Shown here: positions 35,780-45,347 of the stretch, one piece after another
Layout: every line of letters starts with the position of its first letter
How positions within the stretch are numbered: position 1 is the stretch's first letter
Origin: Candidatus Gastranaerophilus phascolarcticola
GTDB taxonomy: Bacteria > Cyanobacteriota > Vampirovibrionia > Gastranaerophilales > Gastranaerophilaceae
Direction: 5' to 3'
Length of the DNA: 64,000 bases
NCBI GenBank assembly: GCA_001899335.1
Contig: MOYE01000008.1
Span: 131,759 to 195,758 of the forward strand
Made by a program: the position numbers and the translations under genes
Notes under the pieces: model-generated
The model's database searches: none
Told to the model about the DNA's origin: nothing
What the model saw: the letters and a program-made list of their open reading frames with translations, nothing else

Positions 35780-37134
35780 AAATCTCTTGGTTTAACTCCT
35801 TTAAGCCAGTTACGTTCTATTTGTTCGAGCGAAATCCCCTTTGTTTCCGGAACAAAGAAGTAAACGAATATTATACATAGGAGCGAGACAACCCCAAACA
35901 TCCAAAATGTCAGTGCGCCGCCTATTCTGTGTAAAAGGACCGGAAAACTTGCAACGACAAAGAAATTAAACGCGAAGTTGGAGACTGTACAAATACTCAT
36001 TGCAATCCCGCGGATTTTGAGCGGGAAAACTTCCGATACCAAAATCCAGCCGATTGGTCCCAAACTCATTGCAAAACATACAATATAAGTTACCAAACTT
36101 CCGACAGCAACCCATTTTAGGTTATCACCCAAAAGAGCTTCAAACTGGAATGCAGAACCAAGTGCCAATAAACTTAGCATTACGCCTGTTAATCCGAAAT
36201 ACAATAGCGGCTTTCTGCCTAAACGGTCTGTAAAATAAATAGCCACAATTGTCATCAAGAAATTCACAACACCAATTCCGGTTGTTGCGTAAATTGCACC
36301 GAGATTTGAGTCAAAACCGGCGGTTTTGAAAATTGTCGGGGCGTAGTAAATAATAGTATTTATGCCCGTACAAATTTGCGCAAACATAATTCCTATACCC
36401 ACAACAAACGGCATTATCATCCATTTACGAAAACGGAATTTCTTTTCGGTAGTTTCAGATTGCGCGATATTATTTTTAATCTGCAGGATTTCCGCATCAG
36501 CATCAACATCAGGCTCAATCCTGTTGAAAACTCTTTTTGCCTCTTCATCTCTGCCTTTACTTACAAGCCAACGCGGCGTGTCAGAAAGAAAAAGCATTCC
36601 TATCAAAAGAACCGCCCCCGGTACAACACCGGCAAAAAGCATCCAACGCCAATTGTATACGGCTTGTGCAAAAACCGCGTTTATCAAATACGAGAACAAA
36701 ATTCCTGAAGTTATTGCCCATTGATAGAGCGAAACAAGGGTTCCGCGCAGATGTTTTGGCGAAACCTCCGAAAGATAAAGCGGAACAACAAAGTTTACAA
36801 TACCAACCGCGAAACCAACGAATAAACGAGATAAAATAAGTACATATACATTAGGTGCAAATGCGCACGCAATTGAGCCAAGAATAAATATCACTGCCGT
36901 TGCAATAATAATTTTCTTTCTGCCGAACAAATCCGCAAGAACCCCGTTGGTTGCCGCTCCAATTACAGCACCGATTAGAACGGAGCTTACCAAAATTCCC
37001 TGCAGAGAATCACTCAAATTCCACGAATCATTAATAAACAAAAGTGCGCCTGAAATAACACCCGTATCATAACCGGATAAAAGCCCACCTAAAGACGCAA
37101 TAATTGCCACCACATAAAGCAGAAAATATTTCAT
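35776..37134 (-). CDS. MFS sugar:proton symporter (sugar porter family)
   Basis: About 452 aa, 12 membrane spans. Sugar-porter signatures: GYDTGVISGAL near the start, DLFGRKKIII, RLFVGFAVGIVNFVVPLYLSE, SDTPRWLVSKGR, DRLGRKPLL and PETKGISLEQIE. Probably imports a hexose or pentose. The ATG at 37134 has GGAG 8 nt upstream; the track start at 37155 has none. Confidence 0.93.
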   Translation of the reverse strand: MKYFLLYVVAIIASLGGLLSGYDTGVISGALLFINDSWNLSDSLQGILVSSVLIGAVIGAATNGVLADLFGRKKIIIATAVIFILGSIACAFAPNVYVLILSRLFVGFAVGIVNFVVPLYLSEVSPKHLRGTLVSLYQWAITSGILFSYLINAVFAQAVYNWRWMLFAGVVPGAVLLIGMLFLSDTPRWLVSKGRDEEAKRVFNRIEPDVDADAEILQIKNNIAQSETTEKKFRFRKWMIMPFVVGIGIMFAQICTGINTIIYYAPTIFKTAGFDSNLGAIYATTGIGVVNFLMTIVAIYFTDRLGRKPLLYFGLTGVMLSLLALGSAFQFEALLGDNLKWVAVGSLVTYIVCFAMSLGPIGWILVSEVFPLKIRGIAMSICTVSNFAFNFFVVASFPVLLHRIGGALTFWMFGVVSLLCIIFVYFFVPETKGISLEQIERNWLKGVKPRDF

Positions 37135-37171
37135 CTTCTTAACTCCCGTTTTCATTAGACCGCTTACTATT

Positions 37172-37199
37172 ATTATAACTTATTTTTGTAAGTTTTCAA
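37172..37199 (-). promoter_or_regulatory. Promoter of the MFS gene
   Basis: TTGAAA (37194-37199), 16-bp spacer, TATAAT (37172-37177). Confidence 0.55.
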
Positions 37200-37253
37200 T
37201 AATCTTTGCATTTTAATTTTTTTAGATTAATATTTACATCAGGAGATTTTGAA

Positions 37254-38132
37254 ATGCACAGGTGGAAAATCACAGGCGCGTTATATGGTGCGGCAGCTGC
37301 CGCGTGTTACGGGATGAACCCGCTTTTTGCATTGCCCCTGCTTGCTGCTGGAATTGGGGTCAATTCGGTTCTCTTCTATCGTTATGTTTTAGCAGTACTG
37401 ATTTTTGGACTATGGATAAAGTTTGTCAAAAAAATTCCGCTAAGAATTAACCGAACAGAGTTTATATCTCTTTTCGCAATGGGCTTATTATTTTCATTTT
37501 CATCTTTAACATTATTTATGAGTTACAACTTTATGGACGCAGGGATTGCGTCAACTCTTCTATTCATATACCCCGTAATAGTAGCGGTTTTAATGGCTAT
37601 ATTCTTTAAAGAAAGACTTTCAACAAGCGCAATATTATCAATTATCCTGACAACTTTAGGCATCGCTCTTTTATACAAAGGCAAAGACGGGCAAGACCTT
37701 AATTTTATCGGTGTTTTGCTGGTCTTCATTTCTTCGCTTACATACGCGCTTTATATTATCGGCGTCAAAAACATAAAAGCACTTAAGCATATCAATACCG
37801 CAAAATTAAGTTTTTACGTAATGCTTTTTGGGCTTTTGGTATATATTTTCAACCTAAAATTTTGTACAGAGCTCCAGATAATCAACAAACCAGTTTTGTG
37901 GTTAAGCGCATTCGCGCTTTCAATACTTCCGACGATTGTTTCTCTTGAAGCAATGACGATTTCAATAAAACTAATAGGTTCAACCTCCGCTGCGGTTCTT
38001 GGAGCGTTGGAACCTGTTACTGCTATTTTCTTCGGTGTCGTTGTGTTCCACGAACAGCTAACCCCGAGAATTATTGTCGGAATTATAACAATCTTAACCG
38101 CTGTTCTGATGATAATCCTTTCGCGCAGGTAG
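37254..38132 (+). CDS. EamA-family (DMT) transporter
   Basis: 292 aa from the ATG at 37254 (CAGGAG well spaced). Ten membrane spans in two EamA repeats; the second repeat ends SAAVLGALEPVTAIFFGVVVFHEQL, the common EamA signature. Likely exports an amino acid or other small metabolite; substrate unknown. Confidence 0.9.
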   Translation: MHRWKITGALYGAAAAACYGMNPLFALPLLAAGIGVNSVLFYRYVLAVLIFGLWIKFVKKIPLRINRTEFISLFAMGLLFSFSSLTLFMSYNFMDAGIASTLLFIYPVIVAVLMAIFFKERLSTSAILSIILTTLGIALLYKGKDGQDLNFIGVLLVFISSLTYALYIIGVKNIKALKHINTAKLSFYVMLFGLLVYIFNLKFCTELQIINKPVLWLSAFALSILPTIVSLEAMTISIKLIGSTSAAVLGALEPVTAIFFGVVVFHEQLTPRIIVGIITILTAVLMIILSRR

Positions 38133-38163
38133 CAACTTTTATTTTTACAGTTGTTAACAGTGT

Positions 38164-38922
38164 ATGAGAATTTCGCCTGTTGCATATTTTAATACCTGCC
38201 GTCCTATTGTTCCGTCTTTTAAAAGTAACGAACTGGAAACGTTGAATGAAAACGGTGAAGTTGTAAACCGTAATGTAACCGAACTTTTCAGAGCTGATTT
38301 GAGGTGGCAGGAATTTACGGAACTTTTAGCAGAGAAATATTATAATACCGATAGGATTAATATTGTCGATTATGCCTGCTCTGACGGTTCGGAAGCGTAC
38401 ACATTGGCGTTATCATTGATGAATTATGCACCTGAAATTTGTGAGAAAAGTTTTCCGATTATCGCAAAAGATTTTGACAAACATATTTTGAGACAAGCCA
38501 TAGCCGGACCTTGTAATGTATTCAATAGCGACATTGATGCAATTAATGACCATACAAATAATAGATTTGACGATTATTTTAATATTGTTCCGGCACAAGA
38601 TTCAGATTTTATTTTTGCGATACGTCCTAAAAAAATTTTAAAAGATAAAATATTTTTTGAACACGCAAATATTCTTGAAGATGTTCAAAGACTTCCGGAT
38701 GAGAATAACGTAATTTTATGTCGAAATTGTTGGGAATATCTTGGAAAACAAAATTTCCATTACTTAGCAGAACAGCTATATGAGAAAACAAAGAATAACG
38801 GTTTACTAGTCATTGGTAAACACGAAGAAAAATTTGGTGTGCCGGAAGTTTTGAAAAAACACGGGTTTCGAGAAACACAAGTTAAACATGTTTATGAACC
38901 CGTAAAAAGAATGACGGCCTAG
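38164..38922 (+). CDS. CheR-like SAM-dependent methyltransferase
   Basis: 252 aa. The CheR-type SAM motif appears as IVDYACSDGSEAYTLALSL (about residues 58-76), followed by the acidic-adenosine region (IIAKDFDKHILRQA) and VILCRNCWEYL in place of the usual FCRNVLIY. No chemoreceptor pentapeptide-binding domain is certain. The first 25 residues (RISPVAYFNTCRPIVPSFKSN) are an extra tail. It may methylate chemoreceptors or another protein. Confidence 0.75.
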   Translation: MRISPVAYFNTCRPIVPSFKSNELETLNENGEVVNRNVTELFRADLRWQEFTELLAEKYYNTDRINIVDYACSDGSEAYTLALSLMNYAPEICEKSFPIIAKDFDKHILRQAIAGPCNVFNSDIDAINDHTNNRFDDYFNIVPAQDSDFIFAIRPKKILKDKIFFEHANILEDVQRLPDENNVILCRNCWEYLGKQNFHYLAEQLYEKTKNNGLLVIGKHEEKFGVPEVLKKHGFRETQVKHVYEPVKRMTA

Positions 38923-38933
38923 AGACCGTCATT
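38910..38933. terminator. Hairpin between the CheR-like gene and secF
   Basis: Perfect 8-bp stem AATGACGG/CCGTCATT with the stop codon of the CheR-like gene in the loop. It lies between convergent genes. No clear T-tract. Confidence 0.5.
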
Positions 38934-38942
38934 CCTGATTTA

Positions 38943-39914
38943 TTAAGCCTGTACCGGTTTAGTCTGTTTGTCGTTCCAAAATTCAATAAGCATTGAACAG
39001 AAGAAGATACTTGAATAAGTACCGATTGCGATACCTAAAATCATCGCCAAAACGAAATCTTTTGTTGTGACACCGCCAAAGAAGTAGAGCGCCAAAAGGG
39101 TTAATAACGTTGTCAAAGAAGTATTAATACTTCTTGCCAAAGTTTGATTAACAGACGCGTCAACGATTTCGCCAAAAGTCATTTTCTTAGAATAGTATCT
39201 CAGGTTTTCACGGATTCTGTCGAACGTAACGATTGTATCGTGAACAGAGAAACCGATTACGGTAAGAACCGCCGTGATAAATAACCCATCGATTTGAACG
39301 TTAAACAACAAGCCCAAAATTGAGAATACACCGACAACGAAAAGTACGTCGTGCGCAACACCCAAAATCGCAGCGAGTGCGTAATCAAATCTAAATCTTA
39401 CAGAAAGATAAGCTACTATACCTAAGAAAGCCAATGTTAAAACGATTAAAGAATTTTTGAACAATTCTTTACCAAGAGTAGGACCTACCGAACTTACAGA
39501 AATCAATTCAGAAGACGGAAATTCTGACTGCATAACAGTTGTAATTTTATCCAAATCTTGAGAATCTTTGTCGATAAATTTAGTTCTGATTGAAATAATT
39601 GTTTCAACATTTTTGTTTTCAGCCGTTGGGGTTACGCCCAAAATCTGAATATAAGGGTTTTCAATTCCCGCGCCGTCCAAATTGTGACGCAATGTCGCAA
39701 GCTGGTCTTTATCGTCAATTCTTACTTTTTCCGGAACCGCGAATTGTGAAATTGTACCGCCGGTGTAATCAATACCGACTTTCAACGGTGCGTGGTTTGG
39801 ATATGTTGCCATTGAAATGCCCATTGCAATAAGTCCCGGCAACAATAGAAGTGCGGATAAAACCATCCACAACCATCTGTATTTAACTACGTGAACTATA
39901 TGTTTATTACTCAT
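38943..39914 (-). CDS. secF: Protein translocase subunit SecF
   Basis: 323 aa, six membrane spans, with GIDYTGGTISQF near the N-terminus, SSVGPTLGKEL, GFSVHDTIVTFDRIREN and SLTTLLTLLALYFFGG. SecDF uses the proton gradient to pull exported proteins into the periplasm. 11 nt downstream of secD. Confidence 0.96.
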   Translation of the reverse strand: MSNKHIVHVVKYRWLWMVLSALLLLPGLIAMGISMATYPNHAPLKVGIDYTGGTISQFAVPEKVRIDDKDQLATLRHNLDGAGIENPYIQILGVTPTAENKNVETIISIRTKFIDKDSQDLDKITTVMQSEFPSSELISVSSVGPTLGKELFKNSLIVLTLAFLGIVAYLSVRFRFDYALAAILGVAHDVLFVVGVFSILGLLFNVQIDGLFITAVLTVIGFSVHDTIVTFDRIRENLRYYSKKMTFGEIVDASVNQTLARSINTSLTTLLTLLALYFFGGVTTKDFVLAMILGIAIGTYSSIFFCSMLIEFWNDKQTKPVQA

Positions 39915-39925
39915 CTGTTTTCTCC

Positions 39926-41233
39926 TTAATCCAAAATACCGAAACGAGCTTTTTCACGTTTAGTTTCACTAGCCGTATAAGCCGAATCAATTTCATCTTT
40001 ACGTAATCCGAAGAGTTGCGGATATTTCAACTCACCTGTTCCGAAGATCAAGTGCATAAAGTTTTTGGTTATTGTAATCGCACTAAACATAGAAACCATT
40101 ACACCTAACGCCAATGTTAAAGCGAAACCTTTAACAATGCTTGTGCCCCAGAAATAAAGGATTGCACAGGTAATGATTGTTGTCATGTTTGAGTCAAAAA
40201 TACTTGTGAACGCTCTGTCAAAGCCTGAATTAATCGCTGTATAGAGGTTTCTGCCTGCGCGAAGTTCTTCTTTTGTACGTTCAAAAATCAGGATATTTGC
40301 GTCAACCGCCATACCGATACTCAGGATAAAACCTGCGATACCAGCAAGCGTAAGCGTTACCGGAATTGTTACGAACAAAGCGAACAAAATCAAGCTATAA
40401 ATTATAAGTGCAATGTTTGCAATCATGCCGGGAACTCTATAATAAGCAAGCATAAACAGCATTACGAGTCCTAAGCCCAAAAGTCCTGCGAACTTGGATT
40501 TTTCCAAACTGTCTGCACCAAGCGTTGGTCCAACGATGTTTTCTTCAACGATATCCGCCGGAACCGGAAGCGCACCAGCGTTAAGAAGTTTTACCATTCT
40601 GTCCGCCTCTTCGTAAGCGAAGCCGTCGCTGCCTGAAATTTGAGCACGTCCGAGTAAAATCGGCTCACGGATTACAGGCGCGGATTGGAGGTCTCCGCCA
40701 AAGAAAATTGCCATTTGTTTACCAACCAAATCAGTTGTTAATTGAGCAAACTTTTTGGTACCTTCCGCGTTGAATTCCAAATCTACAACCCATTTTCCGG
40801 CACTGTCGGTAGAAAGAATAGATTTTGACAAATCCTTACCGGTTAAGCCTGTAGCTTCCCAAATCTGATTGCCGTTTTTATCAACGCCGTTTTCTTTTTT
40901 AAATTCCAATTCAGCGGTATCACCAATGAACGCTTTTGCCTCTTTCAAGTCAGAAACGTTAGGGATTTCAACCAATAAACGTTTTTCACCGACCTGCTGA
41001 ACAACAGTTTCCGCAACGCCCAGTTTGTTTACACGGTTTTCGATAGCGAATTTCAATCTATCCATAACTTCAGGCGTAATTTTTGCTAAAGTATCTGTAG
41101 TTTTCGCCTCCAAGGTCAATCTGGAACCGCCGATTAAATCCAGCCCGAGTTTTGGCGGATTTAAACAAATTACGACAATTGAGGCAATAGTTATTGCCAC
41201 AATCACCCAGAACATAATCAATTTGTTTTTCAC
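39926..41233 (-). CDS. secD: Protein translocase subunit SecD
   Basis: 435 aa. LGLDLIGGSRLTLEA, the periplasmic P1 region (RLKFAIENRVNKLGVAE), then the membrane domain with SIGMAVDANILIFERTKEEL, the family hallmark. Start codon GTG with AGAGGA upstream. The gene is somewhat short compared with proteobacterial SecD, as in many cyanobacterial relatives and Gram-positives. Confidence 0.96.
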   Translation of the reverse strand: MKNKLIMFWVIVAITIASIVVICLNPPKLGLDLIGGSRLTLEAKTTDTLAKITPEVMDRLKFAIENRVNKLGVAETVVQQVGEKRLLVEIPNVSDLKEAKAFIGDTAELEFKKENGVDKNGNQIWEATGLTGKDLSKSILSTDSAGKWVVDLEFNAEGTKKFAQLTTDLVGKQMAIFFGGDLQSAPVIREPILLGRAQISGSDGFAYEEADRMVKLLNAGALPVPADIVEENIVGPTLGADSLEKSKFAGLLGLGLVMLFMLAYYRVPGMIANIALIIYSLILFALFVTIPVTLTLAGIAGFILSIGMAVDANILIFERTKEELRAGRNLYTAINSGFDRAFTSIFDSNMTTIITCAILYFWGTSIVKGFALTLALGVMVSMFSAITITKNFMHLIFGTGELKYPQLFGLRKDEIDSAYTASETKREKARFGILD

Positions 41234-41283
41234 TTTTTTATTCCTCTTTTACTAATAATTTTAAATCATATTCCTAACAAGAA

Positions 41284-41308
41284 AACTATAGCCCATAAGA
41301 CTATAGTT
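41284..41308 (-). terminator. Hairpin at the end of dapA
   Basis: AACTATAG/CTATAGTT inverted repeat whose right arm covers the dapA stop codon. No strong T-run. Confidence 0.4.
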
Positions 41309-42200
41309 CATCTTGATAAAACGCGTCAATTACCGCAAATAATTCAGCTTTTGCCTCGTCTGAAAGCTCAACCAGCGGACGTCTGACATATTCTTCAATA
41401 ATTCCTTTATGAGCAAGAACCGCTTTGACAGGAATTGGGTTCGGTGCCATAAATAACTTTCTGAAACTTGGGAAAAGTTTTCTGTGCATATTCAATGCAA
41501 CGTTAAGGTTTCCTGTTTTGAAGTTTCTAATCATAGACTTCATTTCACAGCCAAACACGTGAGATGCAACAGAAATTACGCCTTGCGCACCGAGTGCCAT
41601 CATTGGGAGAGTAAGGCTGTCGTCGCCTGAATAGATAACAAAATCTTCCGGACAAATGCACTTCATTTCGCTAATTGCATCCATATCGCCGCAGCTTTGC
41701 TTGATTGCAGCGATATTTGAATATTTGTTTGCCAATTTAGCAACTGTTTCCGGCAGCATATTCACACCTGTTCTGCCCGGAATGTTGTAAAGAATAATCG
41801 GCAAATCTGTACTTTCCGCAATTGCAGAAAAGTGTTCAATCATTCCTTGTTGATTAGGCTTGTTGTAATACGGAACAACAGATAAAAGCGCGTCAACATC
41901 TTCTTTTTGCGCCAATTTGGCAGTTCTGCAAGCCGTTTTAGTACAATTTGAACTAGCGTTCATAATAACTTTGCATGCATTTGCTGATGCACGTTTAACA
42001 GTACTTAAAAGTTCAATTTCCTCCTCGTGCGTAAGAGTAGGGCTTTCGCCTGTAGTACCTGCAACCAGAATACTGTCACTACCGTTATTTAATAAATGCT
42101 TAACTAAAATTTCAACCTTGTTATAATTAATCTCTCTTTTAGCGTCAAACGGCGTAACCATTGCGGTAATAACTTCACCTGCATCAATTCTGTATTCCAT
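41301..42200 (-). CDS. dapA: 4-hydroxy-tetrahydrodipicolinate synthase
   Basis: 299 aa. Condenses pyruvate with aspartate semialdehyde, first step of the lysine/diaminopimelate branch. TTGE at about 49-52 (VAGTTGESPTLTHEE), YNIPGRTG at 138-145 and the Schiff-base lysine K167 (NIAAIKQSCGD). Ribosome site GAGGT. DapA and NanA are related; the YNIPGRTG pattern supports DapA. Confidence 0.95.
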   Translation of the reverse strand: MEYRIDAGEVITAMVTPFDAKREINYNKVEILVKHLLNNGSDSILVAGTTGESPTLTHEEEIELLSTVKRASANACKVIMNASSNCTKTACRTAKLAQKEDVDALLSVVPYYNKPNQQGMIEHFSAIAESTDLPIILYNIPGRTGVNMLPETVAKLANKYSNIAAIKQSCGDMDAISEMKCICPEDFVIYSGDDSLTLPMMALGAQGVISVASHVFGCEMKSMIRNFKTGNLNVALNMHRKLFPSFRKLFMAPNPIPVKAVLAHKGIIEEYVRRPLVELSDEAKAELFAVIDAFYQDEL

Positions 42201-42287
42201 AAAATACCTCGCTTTACAATAATCCCATAATCGTAACTATTATACGACAAAAGAAAGCGAATAACCTAATATATTAAGAAGAATTAA

Positions 42288-43139
42288 TTATGAAAACAAT
42301 TTTTGCATTTTAGAAAACATTGAAACTAAGTCCTCTTTGTAATAATTTCCATTGAGAACTACATCAACTTTTTCTTTATGCGGTTTAATATGAAGTTCAG
42401 CGGAAGCTGTCATATATTTCCACATTTGAAGCGCCTCTTCTTTTGTTTTATCACGGCTTGCCGCACGCTCAACGTGACGGGTCAAACGGGTTTCTTCATC
42501 CAAATCCACGTAAATTGTAACGTCAAATTTCTTATCTAAATCATTCCACATTGAGGCGATACCCTCAACGAGAACAACCTTTGCAGATTTTACGGGCGTT
42601 TGATTTTTGATGCAAACCCCGTTACTTAAATTCATTTTCGGAATACAAATATCTTTGCCGTGAGCAATATCATCAAGCGCACGTTCAAGTTCATCCAAAT
42701 CAAACGCGCTCGGACCTTCAAGGTCAACGCCGGCAGCTAAAGCATTACCGTAATTTCCGTATTTTTCATAATAGCAGGAGATATCCTGATAAAAATTATC
42801 GCAGCTGATAAATGAACATTCAATGCCCATATCAAGAATAAATTGTTTTAAATTCTGCGTAAAACAAGATTTTCCGCTTGCGCTCTCACCGGTAATCGCA
42901 ATCATTATCGGACGCTCTTGTTTTAATAAACGTTGTATTTTATACAAAAAATCCGATTTCAAAGAAACGAAAACCGGATTTTCAATTTGATTATTATATT
43001 TTAAAAGAGACTTCATTTCCTCATGTTTTCTAAACATTTCAAGAGGCAACACATGAGAAATTGGTTCGTTTGCGCTTTTTAGCGCTTTTTCTGCTGACAA
43101 CAAACTAACTTTTTCCATAATAGATTTATCTACCGCCAT
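42288..43139 (-). CDS. Uridine kinase/phosphoribulokinase-family P-loop kinase
   Basis: 283 aa. Walker A GESASGKSCF at about residue 83-92, then SCDNFYQDIS as in uridine kinases and VVLVEGIASMWND. The N-terminal 75 residues are extra compared with Udk (about 210 aa). The substrate could be uridine/cytidine or another small alcohol. Ribosome site AAGGAA. Confidence 0.82.
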   Translation of the reverse strand: MAVDKSIMEKVSLLSAEKALKSANEPISHVLPLEMFRKHEEMKSLLKYNNQIENPVFVSLKSDFLYKIQRLLKQERPIMIAITGESASGKSCFTQNLKQFILDMGIECSFISCDNFYQDISCYYEKYGNYGNALAAGVDLEGPSAFDLDELERALDDIAHGKDICIPKMNLSNGVCIKNQTPVKSAKVVLVEGIASMWNDLDKKFDVTIYVDLDEETRLTRHVERAASRDKTKEEALQMWKYMTASAELHIKPHKEKVDVVLNGNYYKEDLVSMFSKMQKLFS

Positions 43140-43231
43140 ATAAAAATTCCTTGTTTAACATTATATCAAAAACACCTAAAAAAAATTATTGCGTGGCAAA
43201 TATATGAATTTTTGTAAACATTCTTGATACC

Positions 43232-43259
43232 TTGCGAACCTTCTAAAATATGTTATAAT
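43232..43259 (+). promoter_or_regulatory. Promoter of the FlhA-domain gene
   Basis: TTGCGA (43232-43237), 16-bp spacer, TATAAT (43254-43259). The GC-rich repeat lies between this promoter and the ribosome site AAAGGGAG, so it is transcribed as part of an 80-nt leader. Confidence 0.55.
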
Positions 43260-43264
43260 AATAA

Positions 43265-43323
43265 AAAGCAGTTCTTCGCCGCCCCGCCTCGCTGAACCGC
43301 GAGTCGTGCACGGCTACGCTGTC
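43265..43323 (-). repeat. GC-rich hairpin repeat, copy A, in the 5' leader
   Basis: 59 bp, the inverse complement of copy B at 21321-21381. The outer ends match (GACAGCG[T/C]AGCCG[T/C]G and GGCGGCG[A/G]AGAACTGCTTT). The inner hairpin here is CTCGC-TGAACC-GCGAG (43288-43303), at the same place as the different stem CCTGC/GCAGG in copy B. Confidence 0.7.
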
Positions 43324-43346
43324 TAGTAGCATAAAGGGAGTAAAAT

Positions 43347-44825
43347 ATGTTCAAAAACAAGAAAATGCAATACGTTATCAAAACCTGTTCAAGCGAAGAC
43401 ACACAGGCACTTCAAAATTTGCTTAACGAAATGTCTATGAACGGCTGGGAACTTTATACGATTAACGAAGTTGAAGTTGATGAAGGCTATCAATACAATT
43501 GCATTTTTATGATGGAGGCGGAAGATGAAAACTACGCCCAAAATACGGACGAAATAAATATTTCTAATTTCAAAAGCCAAATGGAAAAACTTCTTTCTCC
43601 AAAACTTACTCCGTACGAGGCGTGCCTTGAAATTCAGCAAAAAATCAAGGAAGTAAAGGGCAAAATTGCCAAGGCTAAAAAGGAACTTGAGAACGAGGCA
43701 CCGGCATCTCTTGGCAGAAAGCGGCTTAATGACCGGATTTCGGCGGGATTACGCGAGCTTGAAGAGCTAAAACGCCAGCTTGCAGAAACGACTTCTCCTG
43801 ACGGGATGTACAAAAAACTTCGCGAAGACAAACTTTCAATTTCTTTGAGTGAAGAAATTTTAGGCTATATTGATGCGGAACAAGATATTGATGAAGAGGA
43901 ACTTGTTGCTGAAACGGTCAAACTTCGTCTCAAACTCACGGAAGAACTCGGGTATGTTATCCCGAAAATCATTTTCAAAGACGACGAGACTTTAAGCCCT
44001 TATGAATACGCAATAAAAATTCGCGGTTTAGAAGTCTTTAGGGGAACGGTTTATCCTAACCATCTTATGTTTTTCGTTGATAATCTTTTGACTAACAAAA
44101 AAATTAAAGACGCAATTTATGATATTGACCCGATTACTGAAAAGAAAATCGTTTGGATCGCGAAAGAAAAATGCAAAGATTTTTGGGAAAAAGGTCTTTC
44201 CGGTGCGCAATGCATAACGCGTGCGCTGGAATTTATTGCGGTAAAATTTGTTGATGAAATTCTCGACTACAATGAACTCGATAATTACATTGAAGTTGTT
44301 GACGATAACAATTCTTATCTAATCGAAAACTTAATCCCTGAATACCTAACATTAGCGGATTTAAGATATATTTTAACAAGCCTTATCACCGAAAAAGTTT
44401 CAATAAAAGATATTACGTTTATTTTGGAAAAAATAAATGATTTTGCAAACGACTGCGACAAAACGGATATTTTAAGAAAGCTGCGGCTTTCAATCGGACG
44501 CCAGATTACGAAAAGTTACGTAAATGAAGATGGAATTATTCCTGCACTTGAAATTACGGAGGATTCATTGTTAAATGTTTGTGAAACCGCTGTTGAGGAA
44601 GATGAAGCAGAAGAAATCATCAAAATCGACGCAAAATACGCAGACCAGCTGGCGAAAAAGATTGAAAAACTTATGAAAAAATACGATTGCAGAACGATAA
44701 TTGTTCCGTTGGAATTTAGACACCTGATTTTCAAGATGCTTTCAAGTTATTTCAACGAAGTTTCAGTACTGGCGCGTGAAGAGGTTTCATTCTACGCACC
44801 GATTGAAATCTTTGAGGAACTCTAA
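43347..44825 (+). CDS. Soluble FlhA cytoplasmic-domain protein with DUF4177-like N-terminus
   Basis: 492 aa, no membrane spans. Residues about 8-57 (YVIKTCSSEDTQALQNLLNE, then GWELYTINEVE) look like a DUF4177-type small domain; about 105-155 is coiled coil. Residues about 165-490 match the cytoplasmic domain of FlhA/SctV: LTEELGYVIPKIIFKDD, then YEYAIKIRGLEVFRG; IEDLIP-like LIENLIPEYLTLADLRYIL; EKVSIKDITFILEKI; and the terminal strand block RTIIVPLEFRHLIFKML. The eight-span FlhA export-gate domain is absent. FlhA_C docks chaperone-substrate complexes, so a docking or regulatory role in type III export is inferred. Confidence 0.8.
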   Translation: MFKNKKMQYVIKTCSSEDTQALQNLLNEMSMNGWELYTINEVEVDEGYQYNCIFMMEAEDENYAQNTDEINISNFKSQMEKLLSPKLTPYEACLEIQQKIKEVKGKIAKAKKELENEAPASLGRKRLNDRISAGLRELEELKRQLAETTSPDGMYKKLREDKLSISLSEEILGYIDAEQDIDEEELVAETVKLRLKLTEELGYVIPKIIFKDDETLSPYEYAIKIRGLEVFRGTVYPNHLMFFVDNLLTNKKIKDAIYDIDPITEKKIVWIAKEKCKDFWEKGLSGAQCITRALEFIAVKFVDEILDYNELDNYIEVVDDNNSYLIENLIPEYLTLADLRYILTSLITEKVSIKDITFILEKINDFANDCDKTDILRKLRLSIGRQITKSYVNEDGIIPALEITEDSLLNVCETAVEEDEAEEIIKIDAKYADQLAKKIEKLMKKYDCRTIIVPLEFRHLIFKMLSSYFNEVSVLAREEVSFYAPIEIFEEL

Positions 44826-44828
44826 TTA

Positions 44829-45347
44829 ATGGCAAACCGTATAGTAATATTTTCAGGCAAACAGTTTTCAGGTAAGGATACACTTGCAAAGATAATGTTG
44901 GAAAAGATGCCGACATTCAGACGTTTCGCAATGGGGGACGTAATAAAAGACACATTCGCGAAACAAAAAGGCTTAACTGTTGCTGAAATTGAAACAAATA
45001 AACCTTTCTACCGTCCGGAACTAATAAAACTCGGTGACTGGGGACGGGCTCAAGATCCTGATTTTTGGTTGAAAAAGATTATCTCCCAAGACGGTGATAT
45101 TTTTGTAACAGACGTTAGAAAGCAGCACGAATACGATGTTTTTAAAGCGGCAGGTGCAAAATCAATCCGCGTAGAATCTCCGCGTGAAATGCGTGCGCAA
45201 CGCGGGCAACTTGTGAACGAAAACGACCTTACCGAAACCGAACTTGATAACGTCAAAGACTGGGATTTTGTCGTTCACAATGATGCCGGTCTTAATGAAC
45301 TCAAAGAAAAAGCGATGCATATTATTCAGGCATTAACACAGAAATAA
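44829..45347 (+). CDS. Deoxynucleotide/adenylate-kinase-like P-loop kinase
   Basis: 172 aa. P-loop FSGKQFSGKDTLAKI at residues about 8-22, a DVRKQHEYDVFKAAG segment and DWDFVVHNDAGLNEL. The pattern resembles dNMP kinases and phosphomevalonate-kinase-like phage proteins. Substrate uncertain. Starts 3 nt after the FlhA-domain gene, so cotranscribed. Convergent overlap of 26 nt with the M16 peptidase gene. Confidence 0.7.
   Translation: MANRIVIFSGKQFSGKDTLAKIMLEKMPTFRRFAMGDVIKDTFAKQKGLTVAEIETNKPFYRPELIKLGDWGRAQDPDFWLKKIISQDGDIFVTDVRKQHEYDVFKAAGAKSIRVESPREMRAQRGQLVNENDLTETELDNVKDWDFVVHNDAGLNELKEKAMHIIQALTQK

Noticed and set aside
42201-42287. Lysine riboswitch before dapA
   Set aside because: The gap is only 87 bp and shows no extended paired structure; a plain promoter-like TATAAT and ribosome site account for it.
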